Source: Maylandia zebra (lineage: Eukaryota > Chordata > Actinopteri > Cichliformes > Cichlidae). From it: a stretch of 64,000 nucleotides of DNA. The position numbers and the translations under genes are program-made. The stretch is taken from positions 4,227,556 to 4,291,555 of the forward strand of contig NC_135187.1 of the NCBI RefSeq assembly GCF_041146795.1, written 5' to 3'. Of this stretch, positions 39,001 to 51,200 are shown in pieces (positions within the stretch are counted from its first letter, which is position 1; every line of letters begins with the position of its first letter). The notes under the pieces are model-generated. The model had not been told where the DNA came from. It searched no databases and saw nothing but the letters and a program-made list of their open reading frames with translations.

Positions 39001-41830
39001 CTCGACCTTTATATAAGGGATTCATTAGCTTCTTTACCTTTCTGTTACAGCCTTATAATTAGAGCCAAGCCTCAGGTAAACCTTTACACTAAAACCACCC
39101 AGTTATCCACTGATGCGTCAGTTTTGAAGTCTGGCCATAGAAATGCCTGAAAACAGACACAGTGTGTACGAGGAACTGTCACAGGAACATCTTCGAAAAG
39201 TTGTGATTTTTGTGGGTGTAAAAAATGATTTTTTTCTCTGGATTTTCTCTTAACACTTGTAGCTCTGAATAAAAAAGCACCCAGACTCACCACCAGTGGT
39301 AGCGTTGCTGATCGGGCAGTACTGGTTTAGAGCAGGGTACTGGGAGAACAGGAGCTGATATGACTGGTTGAGCTTCTCCAGCCCGATTCTCAAACCTCTC
39401 AGTTTGTTTTCCTGCAGGGCCGACTGGGACTGAGACACCAGTGTGAGCTGAACCACTGTGGTATCAAACACACACAACACACGCAGCACAGTGTCAGAAG
39501 ATTGCATACACAATGTCTCATCACCCGTTACCATGGATACGGGATAATAGAGCAGTGTCAGACAGAAAGCAAAGCAGACTGACAGAGGTGAAAAAAGGGA
39601 TGATTCAAAAAGAACAGAGTTAATCCTCTCTGCAAGCCATCGCGTAACAGAATTTATTCTAAAATAAGACGCAGAGACCGACGGATTTATTTCTCGACAA
39701 AATGACAAAAGACTCGTCCTGCTTTTTGTTGAAACACCAGAATCATGGTAAAATCTTCCTGCAGTACCTCCATATGTACGCTGTATACTAATGCAGTGCT
39801 CTCCAAAGGCAGGTTAGCAGTAGAAGAAAATGTATTTATTTATTTTTGTCCCTTTAGGCATTTAAAGTTCACAAAAATACGCCAATGACATAAAATTTGA
39901 GACTCCTGGTAACATTTGATAATAAAACCTCAAACTGTTTTTGATATTTAGTATCATTCTGTCTGTAAAAACAATTACTCAAAAAGTTTAGATTTTAAAT
40001 GTCATGCCACATTTGACCTCTGACCTCTCCTTCAGACATTTAACAAAACAAAAATATTTAAAAAGTCTATTTAGTGTCATTCTGCCGCCTGAATCTTGTG
40101 TGAATTGTGACATTTTCACACCTGCAATCTCTTGAGTGGTGACTGTTGTTTTGAGGCTCCTCTTCACTGCGTTTTCTCTGAACAGCTGCAGTTATTTTCT
40201 GGTCCTGTGTTCATTTTGAAGCCAACCAGTGGTTCAAAGCTTTTCACGCTGCTGTAAGTAATATATGCGTCTTTGTTTTCGTTTAGATGAGCCGTTTTTG
40301 TGTGGCAGCCAGCACACCTCGACATCTGTGTATCAGCAGATGGAAAGAGTGAAAGAAAGAAGGCTAGTTACACACAACGCCTTTGTGTGAGCGCAATCGA
40401 TGCAAAAGGAAACACCTGGGCAACAAGTTACATTTGCCAGTGTGAAGCGGGTCCACTCTACATAACAACACAGCCAAATTTCGCTATGCTGTTAGCATTC
40501 GCTTGGAGAACTTTAAAAATCATATTATTCTGAGCTCCACTATTAGCAAGGATCTATTACACTCACTCTCAAACAAGGCCCTACGTTTTTATCCAACATG
40601 ATGTGTGTTACTTCACTAATGAAATCCACTCTTTCTGTCTTTATTTTCTTTAAACCTTTGAGTATAGGATTTGGCCGGCGAGGATAGGCAGTATCTCAGG
40701 CACCACTGAGCTGTAGGTTCAACACAGACTAAAGTAAATGCCATGTACAGGCAGGTGCGGTGTAGAGATAAACTCAACTTTGTAAATTTTTGTAAATTAT
40801 TTGAAAATATTCAAAATATCAGTTAAGGTCTTATATGTATATCAGCACATTATCTCCTTCTCCTTTTTTCAGTAACCCGTTCCCATTGGTCAGTGAGTTT
40901 TATAGATGCAAAGAGGCACTCACAGCAGAGAGTCTGGAGCAGAATGATGATGGTCAGTAGAAAGCAGAGCAGACAGAAGTAATGAGCCAGCTGTCTGTAG
41001 TGACCTGAGAGAGCCGACACAACAACAAAGGGAAAAAAGAAAAACACTTAAACATTTATAGACTTTTTTTACATTTCAGCAGGAGGAGACTTTGGCAAGC
41101 CTGGGAATTTCATAAAAGACCATTTCACCCAAAGCAGTCCAACAGGCCAGCAGAATATTCCTGTTGAAATACAGCATCTCTTTTTGTGTTGTGTTGTTGC
41201 TTTGGGCTGCTTTATTTGGATGATGGCTTTAAGACATAGCAGACTTGTTGCCCTGCATGGTTGATGAGTATGGGTTGCATCAGACACAGGCAGATCAATG
41301 AATTGATAGATTTAGCTCTAATTTGATGAAATCTGCCACCAAGACTTCAAACATCTCTCTGATCCCAAGTCTGTAGATTGTTTCTGAAAAGAAATATTGT
41401 TAATGTTGCATTTTCAAAATCTATATTACAAACCCAGAAAATAAAATTCACTCTAATGTAAAGGACGAGGCAACTGTAAAGCTAAAAAATAAAAATCAAG
41501 CAGACACCACCGTGGATGAGTGGGAACATTTTTATTATGTTGCAGTCACTATTGTTGTCATCTCTGCTTCTTCAAAGCAGAATGAGCTCATTAATTAAAT
41601 CATTAGCTAACATGATAATGAGCACACCTCAACAGTGTTCTTCTTAAACCCACTCGACCCATGCATGCAATTGAATTTAGTGTTAAACAGGCTAAGAAAT
41701 GACTAATACTAAATAAATAAATAAAACCAATTGAAATACTTTATAAAAAGAAAAGCTAATTACTTCTGTCTGTGGATGCTTCCAGCTTTTTTTCTTCTTC
41801 AAGCAGAGTCGATCCATTATTCACTCCCAT
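36094..41830 (-). CDS. Type II membrane C-type lectin-like receptor
   Basis: Complete 248-aa protein on six exons: 41764-41830, 40924-41004, 39291-39455, 38038-38189, 37440-37564, 36094-36250, every phase consistent. The start is in a strong ACCATGG context. Residues 1-30 are a short cytoplasmic tail with an EEEKK stretch and no ITIM; about 31-50 is the membrane helix (FCLLCFLLTIIILL). A stalk of about 54 residues follows, heptad-like, with NQS and NAT glycosylation sites. The C-type lectin domain begins ECSLCLPGWTPQGQKCFLF, the long form with an extra N-terminal disulfide. It includes YWVGLRS, WQWSDGS and a C-terminal SWFTFRCSNKLRTICE. Calcium ligands are altered: DPDN stands at the EPN/QPD position and WFT replaces WND, so classical sugar binding is doubtful. 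One exon each for tail, membrane helix and stalk plus three for the lectin domain is the NK-receptor/CD209-type layout. Ortholog unknown. Confidence 0.9.
38010..38030. repeat. (TG)n microsatellite
   Basis: Short TG run immediately downstream of the donor of lectin exon 38038-38189. Confidence 0.9.
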
Positions 41831-42679
41831 GGTCTCATCCAGCAGAGAATCAGCACAGGATTTTTCTTGAGTTATTACAGCATGGATGCATAACTTTTCA
41901 GTCACCAACAATCCTTTGTGTTCCAGCAGCAGGTACCAACGAACAGCCCAGCGTTCCTCTGTTGAGGGATTGGTGTGGAATGATGTCCAGTATCTCATAT
42001 GAATATTAAAATACTGACTCCCCTGCAGCCGTATGCAAAGCAGAGCTGGGTCTGATAACCAAACAAGTCTGTTAGAGGAAGAGTCAAAGTCATTCTTTAT
42101 TTCTCCATTAGTGTGTGTTCAAATCAACATACAGTTAGTTTACCTACCAAATAACTGCACATATCACCCTGTTAGGGACACCCATGGAAAATGTTTGCTG
42201 CCAGACCAGATTCACCCCTTCAAAGTTACAATCGAGCCTTCTTTATACCTGAAAATGGCATTGACCTCTAAAAAAGGGGGAAATAGATACATACACATTT
42301 CAATGTATGCATGGGTGACATATTAAAGGAAAAAAAATGAACTAAAGTGCGTTGTTAAGATATTAGGCCACCGCCTACTGCTAGAATAGCTTCTGTACTC
42401 TTTGGCATTTGTTTTTCAGGTTTATGGATGAGGGTTAAATGCTATTCCTTCACAGTATAAACATATAAGCTGTTAAACATGTCTACCCAACATTTTGCAC
42501 TGCAGAGGCCATATGCTTTACACAACTGTCATCCTGGTGAAAACATTCATGTGTTTATAATGGATGGAGGAATCTCCAAAGAGAGCGTTCCCATCAGGGT
42601 AAAAATGTTTAGAATTAAGGTGATCAGTCAGAACAACTGTGTGTGATCTGCAGTGGCACTTTCTTCTAAAAGAACCATT

Positions 42680-42850
42680 TTCTTAGCAGCTTATCCAGTT
42701 CCCAGGGGCTGGAGCCTTTGCCTTCTGTCATGAGGAGAGAGGCTGGGTACATCCAGATACATCCTTTCCTGTCTAACACACACACAGGCAATCCTTCATG
42801 CTCACATTTATACCTATTATGAATCATTAACAGTAATGACCAACCAAGAT
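42680..42850 (+). repeat. Dispersed teleost repeat, copy 2 of 3
   Basis: Shares the CTTATCCAGTTCC...GGGGCTGGAGCC core, the GAGAGAGGCTGGGTACA block and GCTCACATTTATACCTAT with the family at 15430 and 52325. Diverged. Confidence 0.5.
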
Positions 42851-44494
42851 TCCTTTTAGAAAGATTTTCCTGTTCATTTTTCTTAAATTCTGATTAGTTT
42901 CTCTATATATTTTCCCCTGGTTGGTTGGTAACACTTCCTTGCACTGACTTTAAGCCCCACCAGAGGGCCCACTATATAGTTTGAGAACCACTACTGCACT
43001 GAAATCTGTACAAACAAACAATTAAAGCTGCCTCCCACAGAACAACAGGGGTTCAGATTTTCCCTTAAATTTGTCACCTGCCTGCATTTATGTCTATCTG
43101 CATAATTATTTAACACGCACAAGCAGCAATCATGACCAGCGTGTGATTGTATGTGCAGCGTGTGTGTCAGAACACATAGGTCATTGTCTTCTTCAGTCAT
43201 ACACACAAAAAAGTGTGTGAGATGAAGTGATCTGTGCAGAGATATAAGTCTGCTCCCACTAATGAGCGATTTAAGTCCCATAAAATACTGTATGCATACA
43301 GTAGAAGTAATAATAATATAATAATACTACCCAATAGTAATAATAGTTTTATTCAAAATACTGAAATATTTACATATATTTGACAGCATTTATAGAGCAT
43401 TTCTCTTCTTTTTCAAGTTTTACATTTCAGTTTATACTGTAGTTTTTGGCTTACACGTGTGGGAAGGGGTAGTGGATTGAATACAATATTATACTCAGCA
43501 TATTTACAGCAAAAGACAAAAAACAAATTTAAAGAAAAAATAAAGAAACCAAAAAAACTATTAAAATGTGCACTGAAGGTGAGGATAAGCAAGTATTTAT
43601 GTTAATAATGCATTTTAAAGTTTAGCTTACAAACTACACATTTTTGTATTGGAAGAAGGAGGTATAAATGTGAAGTATAGGAGCACAGACAAAAGAAGCA
43701 CATCATATATATATATATATATGTCACATCATATATAGATGTGTGTAGAAACATATGAACATATGGAGAAAATTTGGAGAATTTTTTTTTTTGGTTTGGA
43801 TTAAGATAATTTGAAAATATCTACTTTACCTATATATAAAGCTCTTTGAGGCGACTGATTCTGCTGAATTAAATTCATTGGAGGATACGTGAGTTTAATT
43901 CAGAAGGGCTCTAATTAGCAAATATCTAACAGTTTATTTCAAAAGATGAGCTTTACAAATAAACACAGGGTTAAGTAAAAGTTGCTTACAACCAGAGAAC
44001 AATCATAATAAATACTTTCATATTTGATTCACGTGTACAAAAAACCCAAACTCTTGTTATAAAACAATGAAAGTGCAGCTACAAATGATTAACACGAGAT
44101 CAACAATGTCTTTTTACAGGTTTAGCTTCTGTGTGTCTGACTCTGCCATGCGGTTTGAGCTTGTCGGAAATAAGCAGGATCAGATCAGTTGTTCACAGGT
44201 AAATCCCACTGTAAGCCAGTGGTTGCCCAAGGAGACATCAGCATTAGCGCGGTGACACGTTGTTAACCTGAATTGATGCAGTCAGGTGGCTCGTGGCTGT
44301 AATGTGTCGTGTCTGACATTGAGCTGTTTTGCTCTTATGTAACAAACCTTTCACAATGATTCATTTACAGACAGAAGAAAAACCAAAGGTTAAAACATTT
44401 TCAGTCCTGCATTGACAAAATGCACGATTTACTGTTCTGAACATGTACTCACATTGTAAAGCCACACAAAAGCATGTTATAGTTAATTCTACAA

Positions 44495-44525
<31 letters not shown>

Positions 44526-44526
44526 A
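44495..44526. repeat. Poly-C run followed by (CA)n
   Basis: Seventeen C in a row, then a short AC run. On the minus strand this is a G tract. Low complexity. Confidence 0.95.
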
Positions 44527-45212
44527 TATTTTTAGAGTTTTCAATATGAAATACTAATACAAAAAGAATAGTCTGCCAAAATCTCAATGTGCAAAACAAC
44601 AGTGCTTTTCCCTGCTGTGTACTGCAACCTTTCTATCGGTTCTTTAGCAGCACGCACAAGTCCTCACTCAGGTTTCTATGTGGCTTCGTTTAGCATCTCT
44701 TTCACCTTCTGTAATGTCTATGTTGCTCATAAACCGCACAGAACAAGCTAGCGCAGGGCAGTTAATGGTAAACCAGCAACCTTTGGGCCTGTTCCAATTG
44801 AAAGAAATCCTATTATGTGTGTTGGATCTCTTAGAGGTGCTGCAGTCATGAGCGTGCAGCCAGTAAATCCAAAGCCCTGCACTCTTTGGAGCCTTCAAAG
44901 GTGTCCTGCTGGGAGCGTTCGAGCGAGGAAGTGAGGGTGTAGGTGGAGAAGGCAGAAGGATCCGGCAGGAATGGAAAAATACAAAAAAAAAACAAACAAC
45001 CAAAGTCCTCACACTGCTCGTGGCCCACAGCTGAGCTTGTGCTATTAAAGTTCTGCAGCCAACATGATGGAAGAAGAAATGAAAGAAACGATCGCTTTAT
45101 GGTTGACCAATGATCAAATAATGTATTTCCACTTGTCAGCCATTTTTGACACAACAATGTTATCAATTACTAGAAAAGGATAATCCTACAGCCCTGGGGT
45201 CAGCGTCCATCT

Positions 45213-48200
45213 TTAGTGGCAGGGATCAAAAGAAAGCTCAGTGAGGCCTCCGTGGAGCTCAACCGACTCCTCCGACCATGACATGACATCACCAACAAGG
45301 TGGCCGCCACAGGTTGCTTGGCTGTAAATCTCACTGGATGTCAACACTCTGGACCAGAACTGGAGGTCTGACAGCTCTCCCACAAAAGACTGAGTGACGT
45401 CAAAGCGGCCTCCCATTGTGTCCTGTGGAGGGAGAAGCAAATGTGTCAAAATGTAGAGCTGATATTTAAAATGTTACTACCTTCTAGGGATTAGAAAGTT
45501 GTTCTATAAGATATGAAACTGGTAAAAATGACATTTTTAGTTTGACACAAATTTGATTTGTTTCATCAGTAAAGCCGAGGCCCTAAAAATGAAGCCAATA
45601 CTAGAATGTCTTAACCCTGCTTTCTTTCTAATGACCAACATCATTTAGACAATAAAGATTCAGTGCATATGTTTATATCTACTGAAAGGCACTATACAAA
45701 GTCAGCTGTTTCAAAAAAACTTAAAAAATTAAAACTGACAACGTTTGGCCTTACAAGCTCAGCTCTCCACACTACAGACAGACTATCAGTCACAATAAAG
45801 AGACCCTCTTACAAGTCCAAGGTTTAACATATCCAGATGCCATAAAATAATCTGGTCCTTAGCCAGTCTTAAATGAGATAGATATAACAGATGAACTACC
45901 AAACATGACATATTAGATCATATCATTATTTAACAAAAATTAAATCACAATGCAGCAGCAGTATTGATACGAATTAAAAAGGAAAGTAGGAGCCAGGTGC
46001 TGGTAATCTATAGAAGCAGAAGCTTTAGCATTTTTCAGGTCAGGAAGTGTAACACAATGCCAAGAACAAAACATATGATCAATGATCAGAAACACTTGTT
46101 CCTGCCCATCAGTCTGGAAAGGATTATAAGGCCATTTCTGAAACAAGTTCAAGTCCATCATTCTACTGTTAGACAGATTATTCACAAGTGGAAAGCAGCT
46201 GCCAATCTTCACAGGAATGGAGGCCATGAAGTGCTCAGAGAAAATGCACAAAAAACGAAAACCTCATCTGAAGACTGTAGAGGCCTCACTTAGCATGTTA
46301 AATGTTAAAAGCTTAAGCTTGCAAGTAAGTTACAAAACAAACCACAAGACAACTGCAACAATGTCCTTTGGACAGATGAAACCAAAGTGGGAATGTCTAT
46401 ATGCAGAAACCAATCACTGCTTATCAACACATACGTCTAATACACTGTCAAGCACGGTGGTGGAGGGGTGAGGATTTGGACTTGTGTTGCAGCCACAGGA
46501 CACAGGCACTTTGCAGTCATTGAATTAACCTTGAACTTCTCTGTATACCAAAGTGTCTAATATGAGGCCATCTTTTCAACAGCTAAAGCTTGGCTGACAC
46601 CTGCTCGTGCAACATGACAATGATTCAGAGAATGAAAGCAAATCTACAACAGTATGGCTGAAAAAGACAAGAATGCATTGAATGCATTGAATGCAATACA
46701 ATGCAGAATTACAAAAGCCCAGTTAAAATCCACACCTCAGTTTCATTAAAATGCTGTGGTGGTTAAGGCAGCTGTGCATAAACGAATTCCTCTAAGAGTC
46801 AAACAGATAATTTTACATGAAGTTACTGCCACTAATGCTGGTTCTACAAGATGCTTTGGTTTAGTTTTTATTAAATAAATAATGACCCACACATTTGACT
46901 TTGTATTTACTCAATTTAAAACCTCTTATAGCAAACATTGGGGTATAAAATGAATTGGCATACCTATATCTGCTGACATAGTCTGTATGTGACATTATTA
47001 TCCCACAGTCAGAAGGCATGTTGTGTGTCATACCTGCTCCTGACCAAGGATGAAAATCCCTCCTGGTTTGATTGGGTGCCAGGCTGACAGGTTCTGCCCT
47101 GTGCCTTTCTTTGCTCCATCCTGGTAGGCCTCCCAGACACCATCACGTGTGGACCACGTCACGCACACGTGATGCCACTTTTCATCTGTCATAGTTATGG
47201 GCAAAGTCGCCGCCTAAAGAACCAGGTGGAGAGACAAAAAAAAAGAGATTTTATTTATTTATTTACTTATTTTTTAATTTTTATTTGGAAAAACGTCTCA
47301 TAACCTTCAAGTAAAAGATTATCCAAGGGTCGCGATGGCACGGTTTACACCTGATCAAGCCTTAAATGATGTGAGATGTTATCATGTTGATGGAGTAAAA
47401 AGAAAAAAAGACTGATAGCCTGCCATTAATTTTGCACGAGTATTCACACAGTAGCAAGCCTTATCTGCAACTGTTATCGATTGTCGGGAAAGTGGATTAA
47501 TACAACGTGTGAATCTTCTCTCATTTCATCCTCATAAAACATTGTAGAAAAGTAATTAAACTCTTAGATTAATCTACATTCTGAGATCATTGAACTGTGT
47601 CAATGATCAGTTTGATAACTGCCAAGTGTGTGACTCACAGACAACAAACACGTCAGTTTATCCCTCCTGGTATTGTCTGTGCTACAGACAATTAGGCCAA
47701 TCAATTACAATAATCAGATTATTGTGTTGTTCGTTTGTTTGTTGAGCTCACTGCACGAAGTACTGGGGCACAGAAGGGAAATAGACAAACACCTGTCTTC
47801 CGTTTAGGGGAGAATTAAAGATTAGGAAGCTAATTGACTAATTGAATTATTTGTTTGTCAGCAGTCTGACTGGGTTACTGTCTGATTACTGTCATTTGAA
47901 CTGAGACATCTGCAATCTTTTTCTAGGAGAAACAACCGAAAGACAATTGCAGGGGCTCGTTATATATGTCTAATCTGCATTAGAAGTATACAGAGAAGTA
48001 CCAAAATGTGAACAATTTGTTACAAGTGAAAACAACCAAAATAAATATAAAAATGTTTAAAAAGTCAAAATCAATGTATATTATGCCAATGAAGTTTGAG
48101 GATATTATACATTTTAAGAAGACTGTTTTAGTAAAACTAAATAATAAATACATAAATTACAGCAGATATTCAAAATGCTAATCACTGTTAAAAGGAACAA

Positions 48201-51200
48201 CCAGTAAATGAGCTCTATAGTTTTTGTGTATGAATTTGAGTATGTGATTGTGACATGAGATGACAATATTATATATATCATTTACATTGCTCTGGAGTCT
48301 TTACTAGAGAAGTTTTTGGCTAGTTGAGAAAAATATTCACACCCGAGTAAATTTGGCAGATTATCATCTAGCTCTGACTCTTATTTCTTGGTGGTACGGT
48401 ACTACTAGCTGTCAGTAACACTGGTCATGTTGGTGAAAGTATATTCTTTTCTCTACTTTGGTACAGCCAAACTAGTGTGGAGTAATGCTGAACTTATACC
48501 TTGTTACTCTTTGATGCAGTGAAACGTGAGCTAGTTCTAAATCATCATCACACATTAGCAGATAAAGTCCTTCTTTTGCTCACCACAAGCAGTTTATACA
48601 ACCCGACCCTGCTAGACTTTGATTAGTCAGGATAACCTGGATTGTATGTGGTCTACAAACAGGAAACCAGATAGCTTCTGGGACCAAACATCTTCTGACT
48701 TGCCTAGAGATTCTTCACATTGATGTGCAAGTATTTTCTTACAGTGATAAATTATTTAGTGACTGGTAAAAAGATCCCATAAACCTTTGCACTATAGGCT
48801 GAGCTTCAGAACTAGCTTTTGTGTCCAGATTCATCAACATTTAGATCATAAATCACTGTGACATGACATGGTGACAGGCTTTACCTTGTCATTAATTAGC
48901 AGCTCCATGGGATTGCTGCCCCATTCAATTAGTACCAGCTCATTAGCTTGCCCGGGCACCGAGTAGGAGAAGGGAGTGCCAAGACCAGGACCTGCACCTG
49001 CCTTCAGCCACAGGCAGATGGTCAAGGCAAAGATCTCCGTCACCACTGACCGCCTCATCCTGCCATACATGTAGTTAGTCCTCATGGGGAAGTCTAACAG
49101 GAAGGCAGTGGGACTCTTTAGCTTTTGGTTCCCTGGTGAGATGGAGAATAAATTTAGAGTCATGTTATTCATTTGTGATCAACAAATACTGCTGTCAAAG
49201 ACTTTTGTTAGACTATTTTCTATATGCATTAGAAACAAACAAGTTATTTTTTTCTTTTTCTTGAATTGTTCCTTTTTCTGACCCAATTATTATGGAGATA
49301 TTCTCTATCTACATGATATCAATATAATTATTAAAGGCAAAACAATGCTCTGTGCTTGCTTTCATCATTCATCATATAAATGAGGTAATTATGGGTCATA
49401 ATAATCTACTAGCACCAACCACAGCAACCTAACTAATGGGGTTTTTTTTTATAGGGCAACCTCCAATAAAAGCCGGATAATAGTAGGTACAAAGATATTC
49501 TGTAATTATTAAATAATAAATGAGAATTCAAATTCATCCCTAAAATAAATCATGAGTGTGTGTAGCTATGTCTGTGTGTGCATGTATGTTTACCATGGTC
49601 AGTGCTGCTGTGGTGCAGTTGGCTTAGTACTGTTTCCAGCTTGCTGTGTCCAGTGCCCCTCAGACTCGTTTCTTTACTGGTGTAAGGAAGCCGTCGCGGG
49701 TGATGATCATTGTCATGGTGGTGGTCATCGTGGTGGTCATTGCCATGATGGGTGTCATGATGATCATCGTGGTTGTCATGATGATCATCATGGTGGTTGT
49801 CATGGTATCCAGGTCGATGGTGGTAATCGTGATCTCTGTGATGACTGTCATCATGATGACCATAGTGATCATCGTGATGATCGTCATGATGGTCATTATG
49901 GTGGCTGCTGAAATGATTATAATGCCGACCATGGTGCCCATCATAGTGGTGGTCACGATGGTGATCACGATGGCGATTATGGTGTCCAGTGTGGCGGTTG
50001 TACCAATGCCTATTCTGGTGGTTGCTGTGATGGGTATTGTGGTGGTCCTCATGGTGGTCCTCATGATGGTCATCATGGTTGTCATCATGATGGTCATCAT
50101 GGTGGTCATCATGATGGTCATCATGGTGGTCATCATGGTGGTCATCGTGGTGGTCATCGTGGTGGTCATCATGATGGCTATTGCCATGGTGGCCATCATG
50201 ATGGCTATCATGGTGGCTGTTGCCATGATGGTCATCATGATGATCTCCATGGTGGTCATTATGGTGACCATAGTCATGGTGATCTCTGTAGTACCTGTGT
50301 AGCTGTTCCTCTAAAGCATTGATCTTCCTCTGCAGAAGTTCTCTCAGGGAGCTGGAATAGGAGCTGGAGGAGTTCCTGGCCTGTAGACAAAGAAAATAGT
50401 GCTTAATAACTATACCTACCTATAAATGATCTATTACCTCCACAGAGTGAAAACATCAATCCAATCAGGTTCTGCTATACTTTGTGTACTTAAAACTGAT
50501 AATCCCCATCAATGTAGTAACAATTTCTTCTATTTAAACCACAGCAATAGCAACAGAGTTCAACAGGTCCTGCTGACATTGTGGGGGATCTTCATAGAGC
50601 GTCTCAGCGATTTGTGCAGGGCAAAAATGATGTCAGCACTGACCTGGCTCACTTGAATAAAGAGAATTGGATTTTGGATTATTGCTGAAAAAAGGTCTCA
50701 AAAATAGAAATTTAGAATATGTAGGTGTTTTGATAACTAGTATAATCATCACAAATCTAAGGACCCTTTAGGATTTTTGAAAGATTAAGTACCTTTATAG
50801 TAAAATGAACTATGGTAGTATGACTTTAATGTTCCCACCACAAAGCTCCTATGTGTGGCATCATGACATTTAATGTCCCTGAAGAACTTGGGTTTCCTGA
50901 AGCAGGTATTTGGGTATTCAGTTTCATATTTTAAAACAAAATGTGAAAACATGTGTAGGACTTGCGTTAACCACAGACCTCATTTGAAACATTCCAAAAA
51001 TCTATTTAAGTAAGGCACTGATTTCAAGACAAGGCTATTTCAAACTCATTACTGGAGAAAGATACTGACTTTAACTGCATGATTGTGACTCCTTGTCAGT
51101 TTTGTCTATTAGCAAAACTATAAAAAAAGATGTCAAAGAAAAGGACTGTAGGGGGAGAAAGGTGAGTGCTGGTAATAAGAGTTTTACAACAACAACTTTG

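Larger units (their letters stand above)
41831..45212. other. Intergenic region, lectin to pentraxin
   Basis: No supported exon. The minus-strand frame is open upstream of the lectin ATG to 41998, but the downstream ATG has the better context. The region holds a dispersed repeat (about 42680), an (AT)n run near 43708 and a poly-C/CA tract (44495-44526). Confidence 0.55.

Noticed and set aside
41831-41998. Longer start for the lectin at 41998, adding 56 residues
   Set aside because: The frame is open, but the downstream ATG has a strong ACCATGG context and gives the usual short cytoplasmic tail.
49646-50302. 218-codon plus-strand ORF of Met/Val/Ile-rich protein
   Set aside because: Antisense shadow of the pentraxin His-Asp repeat; no start context, domain or splice support.
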